Assembly: GCA_035610835.1 (NCBI GenBank)
Contig: CM069454.1
Location: forward strand, 68,334,291 to 68,398,290
DNA length: 64,000 nucleotides
DNA from: Ophiura sarsii
Taxonomy: Eukaryota > Echinodermata > Ophiuroidea > Amphilepidida > Ophiuridae
Direction of reading: 5' to 3'
The position numbers and the translations under genes are program-made. This document shows, in pieces, positions 25,901-37,900 of this stretch. A model generated the notes under the pieces. The model made no database searches, was not told the DNA's origin, and saw only the letters and a list, made by a program, of their open reading frames with translations. Numbering within the stretch: the stretch's first letter is position 1; the number at the start of each line of letters is the position of its first letter.

Positions 25901-28900
25901 TGGATGGTTGTTTGGCTGGATGGTTATGGGGAGCGTGTTGGCTGGATGGTTGTTTGGCTGGATGGTTATGGGGAGCGTGTTGGCGCAGCGGTTAGTTCTC
26001 TCGCTTTGCACCAATGAAACCCGGGTCAATTCTGTGCACGACCGCGGGCTTTATGTGCATTTGGTTTATCACGATCCAGGACACGCTTCGCAGGTTTTCT
26101 CCGGGTACTCCGATTTCCTCCTGCTTTCAAAATCTGTGATCAGTTGTTTCGGTTATCAAAAACTTCCTTGACCCAAAGGTATTTGGGGAGCTGCATTGAA
26201 AAATGGTGGATGTTACAATCTAACTGCGGATAGGTTTGCGCTAGAAATTGGCAGCACCCTAGTTGATGCGACATGATTCTGATGATTCACCAGCAGCAAA
26301 ATCACAGCGCTTTGAGCCATTTGGAAAAGGCGCTATATAAATACTGATTATTATTATTATTATTATTATTGTTATCACAATATAACCCTCTTCAATAATT
26401 ATATTAGGCAATAGCAAAATGTACACATTGGAGCTTCTTCTGTTAACAATTTTTCAAAATAGCCATGGTGATGAAAAAAATAAACTTTTGCCCCAGCCTT
26501 CTATACCTGAACAAAGTTTTGAATTCTCACTGAATGAACCCCTTTTGGATCAAATGTGGGATTCTCACTTTTTAATCTTTTCACCGAGTGACCTCCATTA
26601 TTGTATGTAAAACTGTCTGATCATCCTACATACCTGCCAATCTTCCACATTGTCAGTACTGGTAGAATGGCCGACCAGGATCTCCACAAACGCTGAGCCT
26701 TCATTGCCCACATCTATGGAATGGATTGTGCTGGATTTCTCAAACTATATCATAGTAATAAAAACACACAGGATGATTATATAAAGCAGTTTACCAACCC
26801 ACGGTGTCTACAATTAGACAATAACAACAAATATTAACAAATACCAGCTAATGTCCCAACAAAACAAAGCAAGGACATTCACCGGCGGGGACTTGAACCC
26901 CGGTCTCCTGAACACTAGGCAGGCATCTTAACCACTCGGCCACCAGGCTTGCTGATAATACAGCAATTGAACCAGGGGTAAGTGTTTGGCGACGGGGTTT
27001 AACAATTATACATATAGTGCTCACAATTACATGAGACATTTGCCAAACACAGAAGGGATCACATAAAGTGATACAAGAGGAAACTGAATAAATTAAATGT
27101 TTTCTCTTCATATTCAGAGGGGTAACACTTGATGGCATTTCTAGGACAATTTTGCTCAGTTCACCCCTTTTTTGAGCAAAAACAAGGACATTTTGTCTGA
27201 AAAACCACCCCTTTTTACCATTTCAAGGATACTTACTTAAAATAGTCCACTTGTTTGAACACATTTTTTGTTCAAAATACCTCTTAATTACAATTCCAAG
27301 GACTATTTGATATGACACAATACTCATCGTTTTAACTTGTAAAATTGATTACCATATTATTTATTTTTAATAATGAAGTTGTTAAAGCTTTGGTTTACAA
27401 CTTTCAAATATAACAGGCCTACCTTTTTGTTCTTTTCCGTGGACATTGATCGCTTCCAAAAAACACCCTTAATTTTGGGAAAATGGCAGACATAAATGTA
27501 GGCCTACATGGACATAATTTGAAAATCCCCCTTTTGCGCGATTTTGGGTATGATGATGCATACCTAAAGTCAATGTTGACTGAAACCACCTTACCTACCT
27601 GCAGAATAATTGATATCTGTCTTTGACCTGGAGTGCTGCATTTCCACTTACGATAAGTCTCCGACTTTAGGAGGTTATCTGCCTTATGGGTCTGGAATTA
27701 CAAGAAAAGAATACAACATGTCGTTAGTCACATCACATACCGTACTGATATTCTAAAGTTAGCGTGTAATCTATTTCAAATAAATTATTCTGATACTATC
27801 AATATGTGGATTTTCCATGTAATGATTTATTCGAAATAGATCTGTATGTGAAATGCTAAACTATGAAATATGTAAATATAGATCAAATCTAATGGGCAAA
27901 ATTGAAGTCTGAAATGTGTGGGTAGTAATAAGGGAGTGTTCAGAAATACTTTGGGGGGGGGGGGGGGTTGGCCAACTTGCATTTTTAGGTGTCTGAACTT
28001 TTTTGACCTCCCCCCTTTAAAAATAGTACAAACTTTTTTGACCCTCCCTCCCCCTTTACAAGGTGAAAAACTGTTTGTCCCCCTCAGATTCATTTTCCCT
28101 AGACACATTTTAGTTTTATAACATGTTACAAAGAGTTCATATTTGTTTTATCTGGTGTTCATTGATAATAAAAATATCACAGACTGATCAAAGCAATTGT
28201 ATTTATTTTTAATGTCTGCCTACACATAAAAGAAACGTGGATTTAAGTTTTGTTTATTGATTTGGCCAACAGTGGCGTAGCTAGGTTATTCAAATTTCGC
28301 TTGGACTACCTCGAAATAATCCAAACTACTTCTGCTTTTTTATCGCAGGGGGCACGGGCGGCCGGGCGATCAAAACATCGAACTACGGTAAGCAGGCTTC
28401 GACAGGGGAGTCCCAAGAACAATAAGTTCTGGGAGATACTCCCCTGTCGACCTGCTTGCCGGTTCGATGTTTTGATCTGACTAATTTGCATCAACCCAGT
28501 TTAGCACAGAACCTGGAGGAGGTGCGAAAAAAAGCCAAACACCGCGTATATTATTTATTAATTTAGAGGATCAGATCTTGAAAGGCCCACATCATAATTA
28601 CTGATGTCAGAACCAGAAAATCGAACCACGGTAAGCTTAGCTTCAGTCTAGCGTTTTTACTCAAAACCCGAGAAGCCTAGCTCAACCTATAAATAAATAA
28701 CTGATAGACCAACTAACCTAATTTCTTGGATTTCTGCCCGCAACTGGTCCGGCTAGAACCTTGCGGGCGAATTGCCCCCTGAGCGAGTTTCCGTTAATGC
28801 TCCTGTAGTAGGCAGCGGAAAACGTCGAGGTGGCCTTCCATGAAACAGCCTCACATATTTCTCTCACGGACAACCCCCGGTGGTAGGCCCATGAGGTAGC

Positions 28901-31900
28901 AATACTACGAGTAGAGTGTGCCGTAACACGCTCGTCATTAATAATTGCATTTGAGTCTTTGACTACCTGAACCAGCCAGCGAGCTATAGTACTTTTCGCC
29001 GCGGGCTTATGTGGCTCGGAGTGCGTCAAAAATAGTTGATCATTGTTTTTACCTCGCACTCCGGACGTCCTTTCTGAGTAATACCTTAGACAGCGAACAG
29101 GGCACCATAACCTTTCATCGTGCACAGATGAACCGGCACTGAGAGAGGGAAGGTAAAGGGTGGAGTACGAGTGCGAACTAGTCTCGTTCTTGGCCACAAA
29201 GCCAGGAACAAAAGACATCGTCACACCCGCGCGAGAAAGAGACATTGAAGAAAATGACAATGCATGAAGTTCAGAAGACCTTTGCGCTCAAGCAAGGGCC
29301 ACGAGAATAACAGTCTTAAGAGTAATATTTTTGAGGGTCGCTTTCGCCATAGGCTCAAAAGGCGGACCCTTAATGTACTCGAGAACAGTGTTAAGTTCCC
29401 AGGTAGGTACGATCTTCCTGACTGGTGGTCTCTCGTTGAACATCCCCTTCAGTAGAAGACTGACCTCACCGCCGTCATTGACAGTGGATCCGTCCTCAAA
29501 ACCTACGTGGACTGACATGATCGCGGACTTATAATTCCGGACAGTAGCTGCCTGGAGTCCTGAATCAAACTTCTCAGTTAAAAATAGCGAAATGCTATTT
29601 ACATCTGCTCGAGTGGGAGAGATACTTCTCTCATTACACCACTCATAGTAGGGAGCCAGACGCTTAGAATAAGTCTTGAGCGTGGATTGGCGTCGACCCG
29701 AGGCGACCAAGCCTGCAGACCTTCGAGAAAAGCCTTTCTCCTGGCATCGTTGCCGGATAATGGCCAAACAGTCAACCGTAGGTGCTCGTTTGGAAGGAAT
29801 TCGCCGTAAACTACCTGCCTGAGCAGGTCCTGAAGTGGAGGTAGCAACATGGGGCGACCCACAAGAAGATCTACCATTGGACGAAACCACACGTGTTTCG
29901 GCCAGAAAGGGGCTATGAGCAGGACGTAACAGTCGTCTCTTGCCACCTTTTCTCCCACTTTTGGAAGTAGCGATATTGGGGGGAAGGCGTAAGCCGTCAG
30001 TCCCGTCCAATCCACTGATAGAGCGTCTGCGGCGTACGCCCTCGGATTGCGAGTCCGAGAGCAATACACCGGTAGCTGTTTGTTCTGGTATGACGCAAAC
30101 AGGTCGATCGCTGGGTGACAAAATCGTACAAAGATTGTCTGTGCTATCTGAGGTGCTAACAATATCTCCGTGGGGTCGGACGTTCGTCCCCTGGAAAGAT
30201 CGTCTGCAAGGATGTTCGTGACACCCGCGATGTGAATCGCCCGCAGAGTGATCTGGTGATCTCGACACCATGTTATGAGTCTCATGGTGTGGCAACAGAG
30301 GGTGGGAGATCTTGTCCCGCCCTCCCTGTTCAGGTAAGCTACCACCGTCGAGTTGTCCGTCTGGACAAGGACATTGTGTTCCTGTAGATCGGATTCGAAC
30401 CATAGGAGAGTCTTCTCCACTGCCCAAAGTTCGAGCAGGTTGATGTGTACCTGAGCCTCTATGCTTGACCACCGGCCGAAGGCGCGGTTGTCTAGCCAAT
30501 GGCCTCCCCAACCCGACAGAGACGCGTCTGTCGTGATGACACGACTCGTCGGTGGAGATGGAAAAACCATCCCCGTTGTCAGGTTGGCAGGTTGGTACCA
30601 CCAGTGGAGTTCCTCCTTGATCAGGTCTGAGATAGGAACCATCCTGGACACTGAGTGAACACTTGGCTTGTAGTGCGTCAGCAGGTGAATCTGAATTATC
30701 CTCATATGGAACCGACAAAGCGCGATCAGATCTACCATGCTGGCCATGAGGCCCAATACTTTGAGCCATGCTACCGCCGGCGCCACACTCACTTCCGCTA
30801 GGATGCGAGCGCAGGCAGCCATGTTGTGTACTCGTGCCAGGGAAGGCATAACCTGACCCTTCGACAGGTCTAGTCGTGCCCCGAGGTATATCGGAGACTG
30901 TGTCGGAACGAGATTGGATTTCTTGTAGTTCACTACAAAACCCAGTCGCGTAATCACCTGGATGACTAGCTGTATGTGGTGCGCTGTCTCTTCTCGAGAC
31001 TTCGCATACACCAGCCAATCGTCCAGGTACTGACAAATGTTGACGCCCCGGCGTCTCAAGTATGCTCCCACCTCTCTCACTACCCGGGTAAACACCCTGG
31101 GCGCTGTGGAGAGGCCGAAGGGCAGACATGTGAACATGTACGCCTGGTCTTGTACTTGGAAACGCAACCATTTCTGGTCTTTGGGAGCAATCGGAACGTG
31201 AAGGTAAGCATCCTTGAGGTCCAAGGACGCTGCCCAACAGCCTTTGATCGGGCAGCGGAGGACGGAGGCCAATGTTTCCATCCTGAAGCGCTGAGGTTTG
31301 ATAAACCGGTTCAGCGGCTTCAGGTAGAGAATTGGTCTCCAGTCGCCTGTCTTCTTTGGTGCTAGGAAAAACGTAGACCACAAACCCCCGTGAAACGGGG
31401 GGAAGACAGGGACTATGGCCCTCTTGTCCACAAGGGACGCTACCTCGTTCAAAAGGAGTGATCGAAGTACTCTGTCGGCTGGCAAAAAAGTTTGCCTGCG
31501 ACGCGAGTGCGGTGGCGGGGTGAGAGTAAACTCGATCTTGTAACCCCACTCTACCATCTCCAGTAGCCAGTTGGACGGCGAAATGGTGATCCATTCCGCG
31601 CTGAACTGAAGCAAGCGCCCGCCCACCGGTGGATACGAGTCCACCGGTGACACCACCGTCTGCAGAGGAGCTAAGAGCTCCCCAGACGAGTGGATGGCAG
31701 GCGCTGCGCCCTCAGGAAGATGTCTTCTTACCAGAGGTCTTCGGGCGTTTACTGCCCTTAGACGCTGCTGGACCAGAAGACTTCCCCCGGCCACCACGAC
31801 GTCTCTTCCCAGCGGAAGGAGTCGAGGTGGCAGCGGGCAAGGCTACCGAAGGTACCGCACCAGAAGAACCTGAAGTGGAAGGTTTCGTCGAAGATCTCCG

Positions 31901-34900
31901 TTTACCAGATTTCTTCGATTTCTTCCTCCTCTTCTGGCTTTTCAACGCCGCCTCCGTATCTACCAGTGACTTCTCATCGAGAACCTCTCTAGCTCGCTGT
32001 TCCACCAGCTCGCAGAAACGGTTTCCGAAAAGAAATCCCTGAGTAGAGAGCTCGACCTTGTTGAGCGAGGCAGCGAACTGCTGCCCATAGGTCGAGCTCA
32101 GGAGGGAGAGAGCGTTCGATTGGCGTAGAGATGTAAGCCTGTGAGCCGCGGACATCGAAGACTGCAAGGACTTGTGAGAGAGATCTGACAACAGATACGC
32201 CTCACGAGCAATCTCCGACGCCGAGCCTGATCCCTAAGCAGTCAACCTCGTAAGGTGTTCCGCGACGGTGGAACTGAATGTCTGATAGACGCCCGTAGGC
32301 GACTGTCAACCGACTTCAAACACTCCTCCCAATACGGGGAGTACGTTCCGTGATCATGAGCTTTTCCCTCAACTGGTAGGCGTTTTTGTATCTCTGGGTC
32401 CATGGTAGGCACCTTGAGATACGTGTTGAAATCATCATCCGTCACTAGACAGCCCTTCTTGTAGGCCTTCTTAGACGGAGGAGACTTCGCCGCCTCCCAG
32501 ACAGACGCCAAGTCTGCAGGAAGAGTCAGCGCTGGCTCAACTGATTCTGAGAGTAATGGACACGTAGCGCTAAAAACACTAGGTGTGACCGCTGGACGAC
32601 GCGACTCGTAGGCAATGCCTAAGTCCCGCGCAACGCGGGACAGGATCGAGTGCGTGTCTAACGGAAAGCCATTAGCTCTCTCCTCAGCTGGTAGCGGGGG
32701 AAGAGGCACCGACTCGTCGGAATCCGACTCATCATCCTCTCCCGACCCTTTCCCTCGTCCGCAGAGTCAGACAAATCTGACTCGGATTCATCCTCACTCT
32801 CTGGACGGGCATCATCCGAACACATCCATATCCACCGCGCCGGCAACCGGCACAGGGACTTGGACTGGTACTGATGAAGAGGGGGTACTCCCGCCGAGAT
32901 CCGGGCGAACAGGGTTCACCGTAGGATTCCCAGCACCAACTACCGACGGAACTTGAGGAGGCGGTACGCACTGCGCCTGAGAGGCGAGTTGCATACCGGC
33001 TGGCTGTCCAGACTGCCACGGGTAAACCATACCCGGCGGCTGCCCGTACTGCCAACCTCCTACACCGTACGGATAAGCGGGAGGGCTAGCAGCCTGCGTA
33101 AGCAAAGGGTTGTACGACCCTTGCCATGCTGGTGCTTGCGCCCAAGGTTGATATGCTTGGTACTGGGCCCAGGGCCCTGCACTCGGCATACCGCCTGCCG
33201 CTGTGGCGTAACCACTCACTCCCCCCCCCCCCCCCCCCTTGCTGCAACAAAGCCTGTTGCTGCATAGAGGCGTTAGAGTAGAACGCATGAGGGTAATCCG
33301 CAGCCACCGAAGCGGTTGGGATGGTACTCATCATGGGATAAGCTTGTCCTAATCCTGGCAAATCCACTAGACATAATACCACCATTCGGCGTGGACGAGT
33401 GAGCACTCAGTCCTGCCTGAATAGGGCGATTATGACTAATCCCTCCCTGGTTATCAACCGTGGCTAATCGTAAGCCGACAGGAAAACCGGGGGGCGGGGG
33501 GTAGATCTCGGAGAGTTCTACTAGCGGAACAAACAATGGAAGGCTCAGGGCCGCCCGCCATCGTTGTTACCACCGACTGGCTGGTTGGTGTACCCAGACT
33601 ACCCGAGGTAGCTAGGGCAACTCCCACCGCCAGTGAGCCAGTTACTAGTGCAGGGACGAACCCCATACTCTCACTGACAGAAAGCGCCGTAGCTGCGGGC
33701 ACCGATTCTCTCGGACCGCTGCTACTGGCACCCGGCATGAAAGGTACTAACTCAGGGGTCGACATAACCCCCGAGCTTTCGCCTAGCTCGCCTGACGGAG
33801 TAGTGTACTCAACGGGGACCAGTCCCGCCTTTCCACCACTCACGCCGACCGTTTCTACATGCCGATCAGGCCGAGCCTGATCGTTAGCCGAAACAGCCAC
33901 GGAAGCTCCGGCAACAGAGCTTCCCTCCCCCGTGAGAAGGAGGCCGTCGGGCGTACCAACGGACTTTCTACCTACAACATTTACAACACTGATACTGCGG
34001 GTACGCAATCCTTTTGCAAAGCCCTTCTCCAGGGCATCGAAAAGCACAGCAGTAAGACCCTTACAAAAGGAAGCACATTGATCTGCTCGTGAGCACGATC
34101 GGTGGGCAAGACATAATACATGTAAGTCCCAATCGGGAATGAGAACAGGGCACTCGGTACATTGGTGCGATATGATCAGATTATGTTACACAGAACGCTG
34201 TAGAAGTATAACGTAGATAGGTAGTAAACCAAGCGCTAAGCGGCGAAAAGTACGAGCTGCTGGGCTGATTTAGTAATGTAGTAAGACGAATTATAATCAA
34301 TCTATTGATGTAGTGAATAAAGATACAAATTCGGTCAAACGCGTATATATAACACGGAATTATCTACCACTGAGGGGATTATCCGTGACTCAACTATTAT
34401 ATGTCACAGAGGGCTTACGTCTAAGCTGTAAGGATACATAAAATAGGTATACACGTTAATAACTACATTACACAGACTACATCGATTTATATAAAGATAC
34501 ATCACCAAGATCCATAAACGATATTGTCCGTCACAAATAATAATCCCAGCGATTCCAGTACGAGTTCAATAAAGATCCAAAGCGTATCCGGACTTGCGGA
34601 AAAATATTATTACTAAAAACAAAGAGTGGCCATATTGTATACGTCACAAGAAAAATGGCGGGCTCCTCGGAAAATTTAGAATTTTACGTTAAGTTTTTAA
34701 ATGAATTTTGGTACTTAAAGGTCCGAAATGAAACCAAAACGATCCGATTTTAAGCGTATAAAATCCAGGAAAATCACCCACACGAATTAGGCACGCCTCG
34801 TGACAAAATTCTCAACTCAAGATCCTAAAAATCCAGTATAACGGGAGCTCCACAAAAACACGACTTTCGAGGTGTCCAAGCGAAATTTAGGTGACGGGCT

Positions 34901-37900
34901 GGCGCGTGACATGGGGTGACGTCACGTCGGGGCGACCCGTGTTTCTAGTTTGAAATATTAGAAATACTTCAGTTTGGAATGCCCGCATCTCCGGGAAAGA
35001 TGCAAATTAGTCAGATCAAAACATCGAACCGGCAAGCAGGTCGACAGGGGAGTCAATGGAATACATGAAAAAATGATGGTTCAACCTTGTCTGCAGGCTG
35101 AATAATAAAAAAGTTATAACCAAAAGTAGTTTGCCTCATATTGCTGAAAACTGGGCAAATCATGCACATTTTAAATCATTTTAGGTAAAAAAAGTTTACT
35201 TTCATGATGTCCAGTTGCTTGTGTGGGGTTATTTAGACATCAGTGAATACACCCAGCTTGTTTCATACTTTTCCGCTGGATTTAAAAGAGGTAAACATGA
35301 AGTTTTCTACATATTTTTGTCAACTTTTTTCAAAAAAAATGTCGCCCTCTATAGTCAATGATATGAACATCCCTACCTCTGGCGACGCCACTGTTGGTCA
35401 AACTTTTTTGACCCCCTCTTGAGTACCCAAAACCTTTTTGGTTCCCCCCCCCCCTTTTTTCAACTTGAAACTTTTTAAACCACCTCCCCCCCCCCTCCCC
35501 CGTTTTGGCCAACCCCCCACCAAAAAGTATTTCTGAATACCCCCTAATTCACCACATTTTAGCTTAATTTCAACATGGACTTAGTACAGGAAACCCGTTG
35601 GTGTTTTTTTCCCCCTTTTTTTCCCCCTACCAACGTATGGGGAAATTGTATTGCGAGAAACTGTCAATTTGATTTGCTGTATAAAGTGAATGGTGTGGCT
35701 TTCGAATGAGTGCCGGGTGAATTACAGCAAAACTGCATTTCCGTTGATTTTCATACTAGCTACGCACCTTCATAAAGTCCTCATCTTTCTTTCCAGCCAC
35801 TTTTAAAACATGAAAATGCTAAATTATTCCATATTTAATCGTAATTCTCCGCCGTGTAAACGCAATGGCAGAATTTATTTTAGACATTCGCGAGTATGAT
35901 CGCGGTCCAGATTAGTCTCATCCCCCATCGCGAAATAACAAACGTCTATATACGCTACGCACACCACTTCCGAACTAACGAAAATATTAAAAGAGACTAT
36001 TTATTAATATAACATGGCGCCGATTTCGATAAACACCGCTAGTGCCGTTAAAGGTAGATGACCCGATCACATTTTCGTAACACAGAATTATTTCAAACAT
36101 ACGGAGATTTTCATATCATATGAATGCTCTTATTTTTCTCATCATCATACTGAAATTTGACGGCCTAAATCGGTATAATTACGGAGAAATCGATGAAATA
36201 ACGTTGAATTACCGCGAATGGTGGTAACCACCGATATAGTTTGTGTACTACTCAATGGGTAAAGTTCACAGCATCTTGTGCGTCTAAAATAAGAACCATT
36301 AGAGCTATGCAACTCAAACTTTGGAACACGACTTTTTTAAGGATGACCTTTCATGTAGAATAGAAAACTTCAAGTTGAAAATCGGAATGTGATCGGGTCA
36401 TCTACCTTTAAGTGAATGGGCTTAGAATTTCACCTTAAAGGTATATTATGTGATCTTTCCAGGGAACGCCCTCAACATCGAAAAAAAAATAGAAAGCAGA
36501 TTTTCTTGCAGATTTACATTTCTGATCATAAATCATGTATACATTCCAAGTTACAGGGCGATACGATTCTTAATTACTTCAAAATCATGGTTTTAGAGTG
36601 AAAATAAACTGTCGGAATCCCGACAGTTTATATTTTTCACTCTAAATTCACTCTAAAACCATGATTTTGAGGTAATTAGGAATCGTAGGCCTATCGCTCT
36701 GTAACTTGGAATATATGTATGATTTATGATCGGAAATGTAAATCTGCAAGAAAATCTACTTTCTAAAAATAAAATAAATCATGAATAGAGGGCGCTCTCT
36801 GGAAAAGATCACATAGTATGCCTTTAAATTTCAAGGGAATAGTGCATTTGTACAAAATGTTAAACGAATGGCAAGATAGATGAGAAAGAGTAGATAAGAA
36901 CAAGCACAAAGAAGTGTGTTTTTGAGCTCTGGTAAGCGATACAGAAATTACCACAAAAATCATATTTAGAAGGAGTCATACTTAGGATGGGGACAGATAG
37001 TGAAACATGCAAAATACTCTATGATGAATAATACCAACTGATGACAAATATCACTAAGTATGATTTGTTGTACTAACATGGACTTATTAAGATCACCCTG
37101 AGACAGCGTGGAATTGCCCAAATTGTAGTGTCATAAATGCTACAGAATCAACTGCCAATCCGGCGCAGCCTTCAATCACCATCTCGATTGCTGATGTCTC
37201 CAGTGCACCTTCTGTTCAAAATCCTACTGTCAGCACGATCAGACCCAAGAGATCGTCAAAGACCTGGAAGGTGGTGACTAAAAATGGTAAACACCAAGGA
37301 CATCAGTATGATACAAAGGTACCGTGTACATCCCAAGTTACTTTGCCACCTTTTACAAATAAAGATCAGCCTATGAAGTCCCAGAACACCAGAAGAAATG
37401 GCCCAAAATCATCAAAGAAACCAGGCCAAACGGGCACAAACTCGAAAACTTCCTCATCAAAGAAAAGGTTTAGGTCAATGAAGAGCCTTAACGTCTCCAT
37501 CGTCAACTGCCGTAGTGTCAAAGGAAAAGCTCCTATCCTGGAATCTTTCATCTGCAGTCAAGAGACCGACATTTTGATAGGAACTGAATCATGGCTAGAC
37601 AGTAACATTGGTTCTACAGAAATTTCACCCGTTAACATGCAAATCTTCAGAAAGGATAGAAATGCTAGAGGTGGAGGTGTATTCATCGCAGTCAACAAAG
37701 ACATTCCATGTTTCGTGAGAAATGACTTATCTCCCCCAGATATTGAATCACTATGGTGCCAGATAACCTTGGAAAACCAGACTCTTTTACAGGGTGACCA
37801 AAAGTCTATGCACGACTTTGAAGCTTTGTATTTCACAAAATATAAGTCGTATTGAAAATATGAATACATATTTAGAAAGAGAAGATGTGGGAAATAATTT

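Larger units (their letters stand above)
28438..35053 (-). mobile_element. DIRS-type tyrosine-recombinase retrotransposon
   Basis: About 6.6 kb, bounded by 55-bp perfect inverted repeats (28438-28492 and 34999-35053). The minus-strand order is gag-like region, reverse transcriptase/RNase H, then an overlapping tyrosine recombinase. This is the DIRS arrangement: inverted termini, no integrase of the DDE type, no endonuclease. The RT-RH frame is intact. The gag region has frame breaks and the recombinase one internal TGA. It sits in XRCC1 intron 1 in the same orientation as the gene. Confidence 0.93.

Noticed and set aside
26870..26956. Functional nuclear tRNA gene on the minus strand
   Set aside because: A and B boxes are good, but the acceptor arms do not pair and the anticodon stem is imperfect, so a tRNA-derived retroposon or pseudogene is more likely.
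29288..31594. A 768-codon open frame as an independent DIRS protein
   Set aside because: Most of it is an out-of-frame shadow of the RT-RH gene. Only its last 160 codons encode the recombinase N-terminus.
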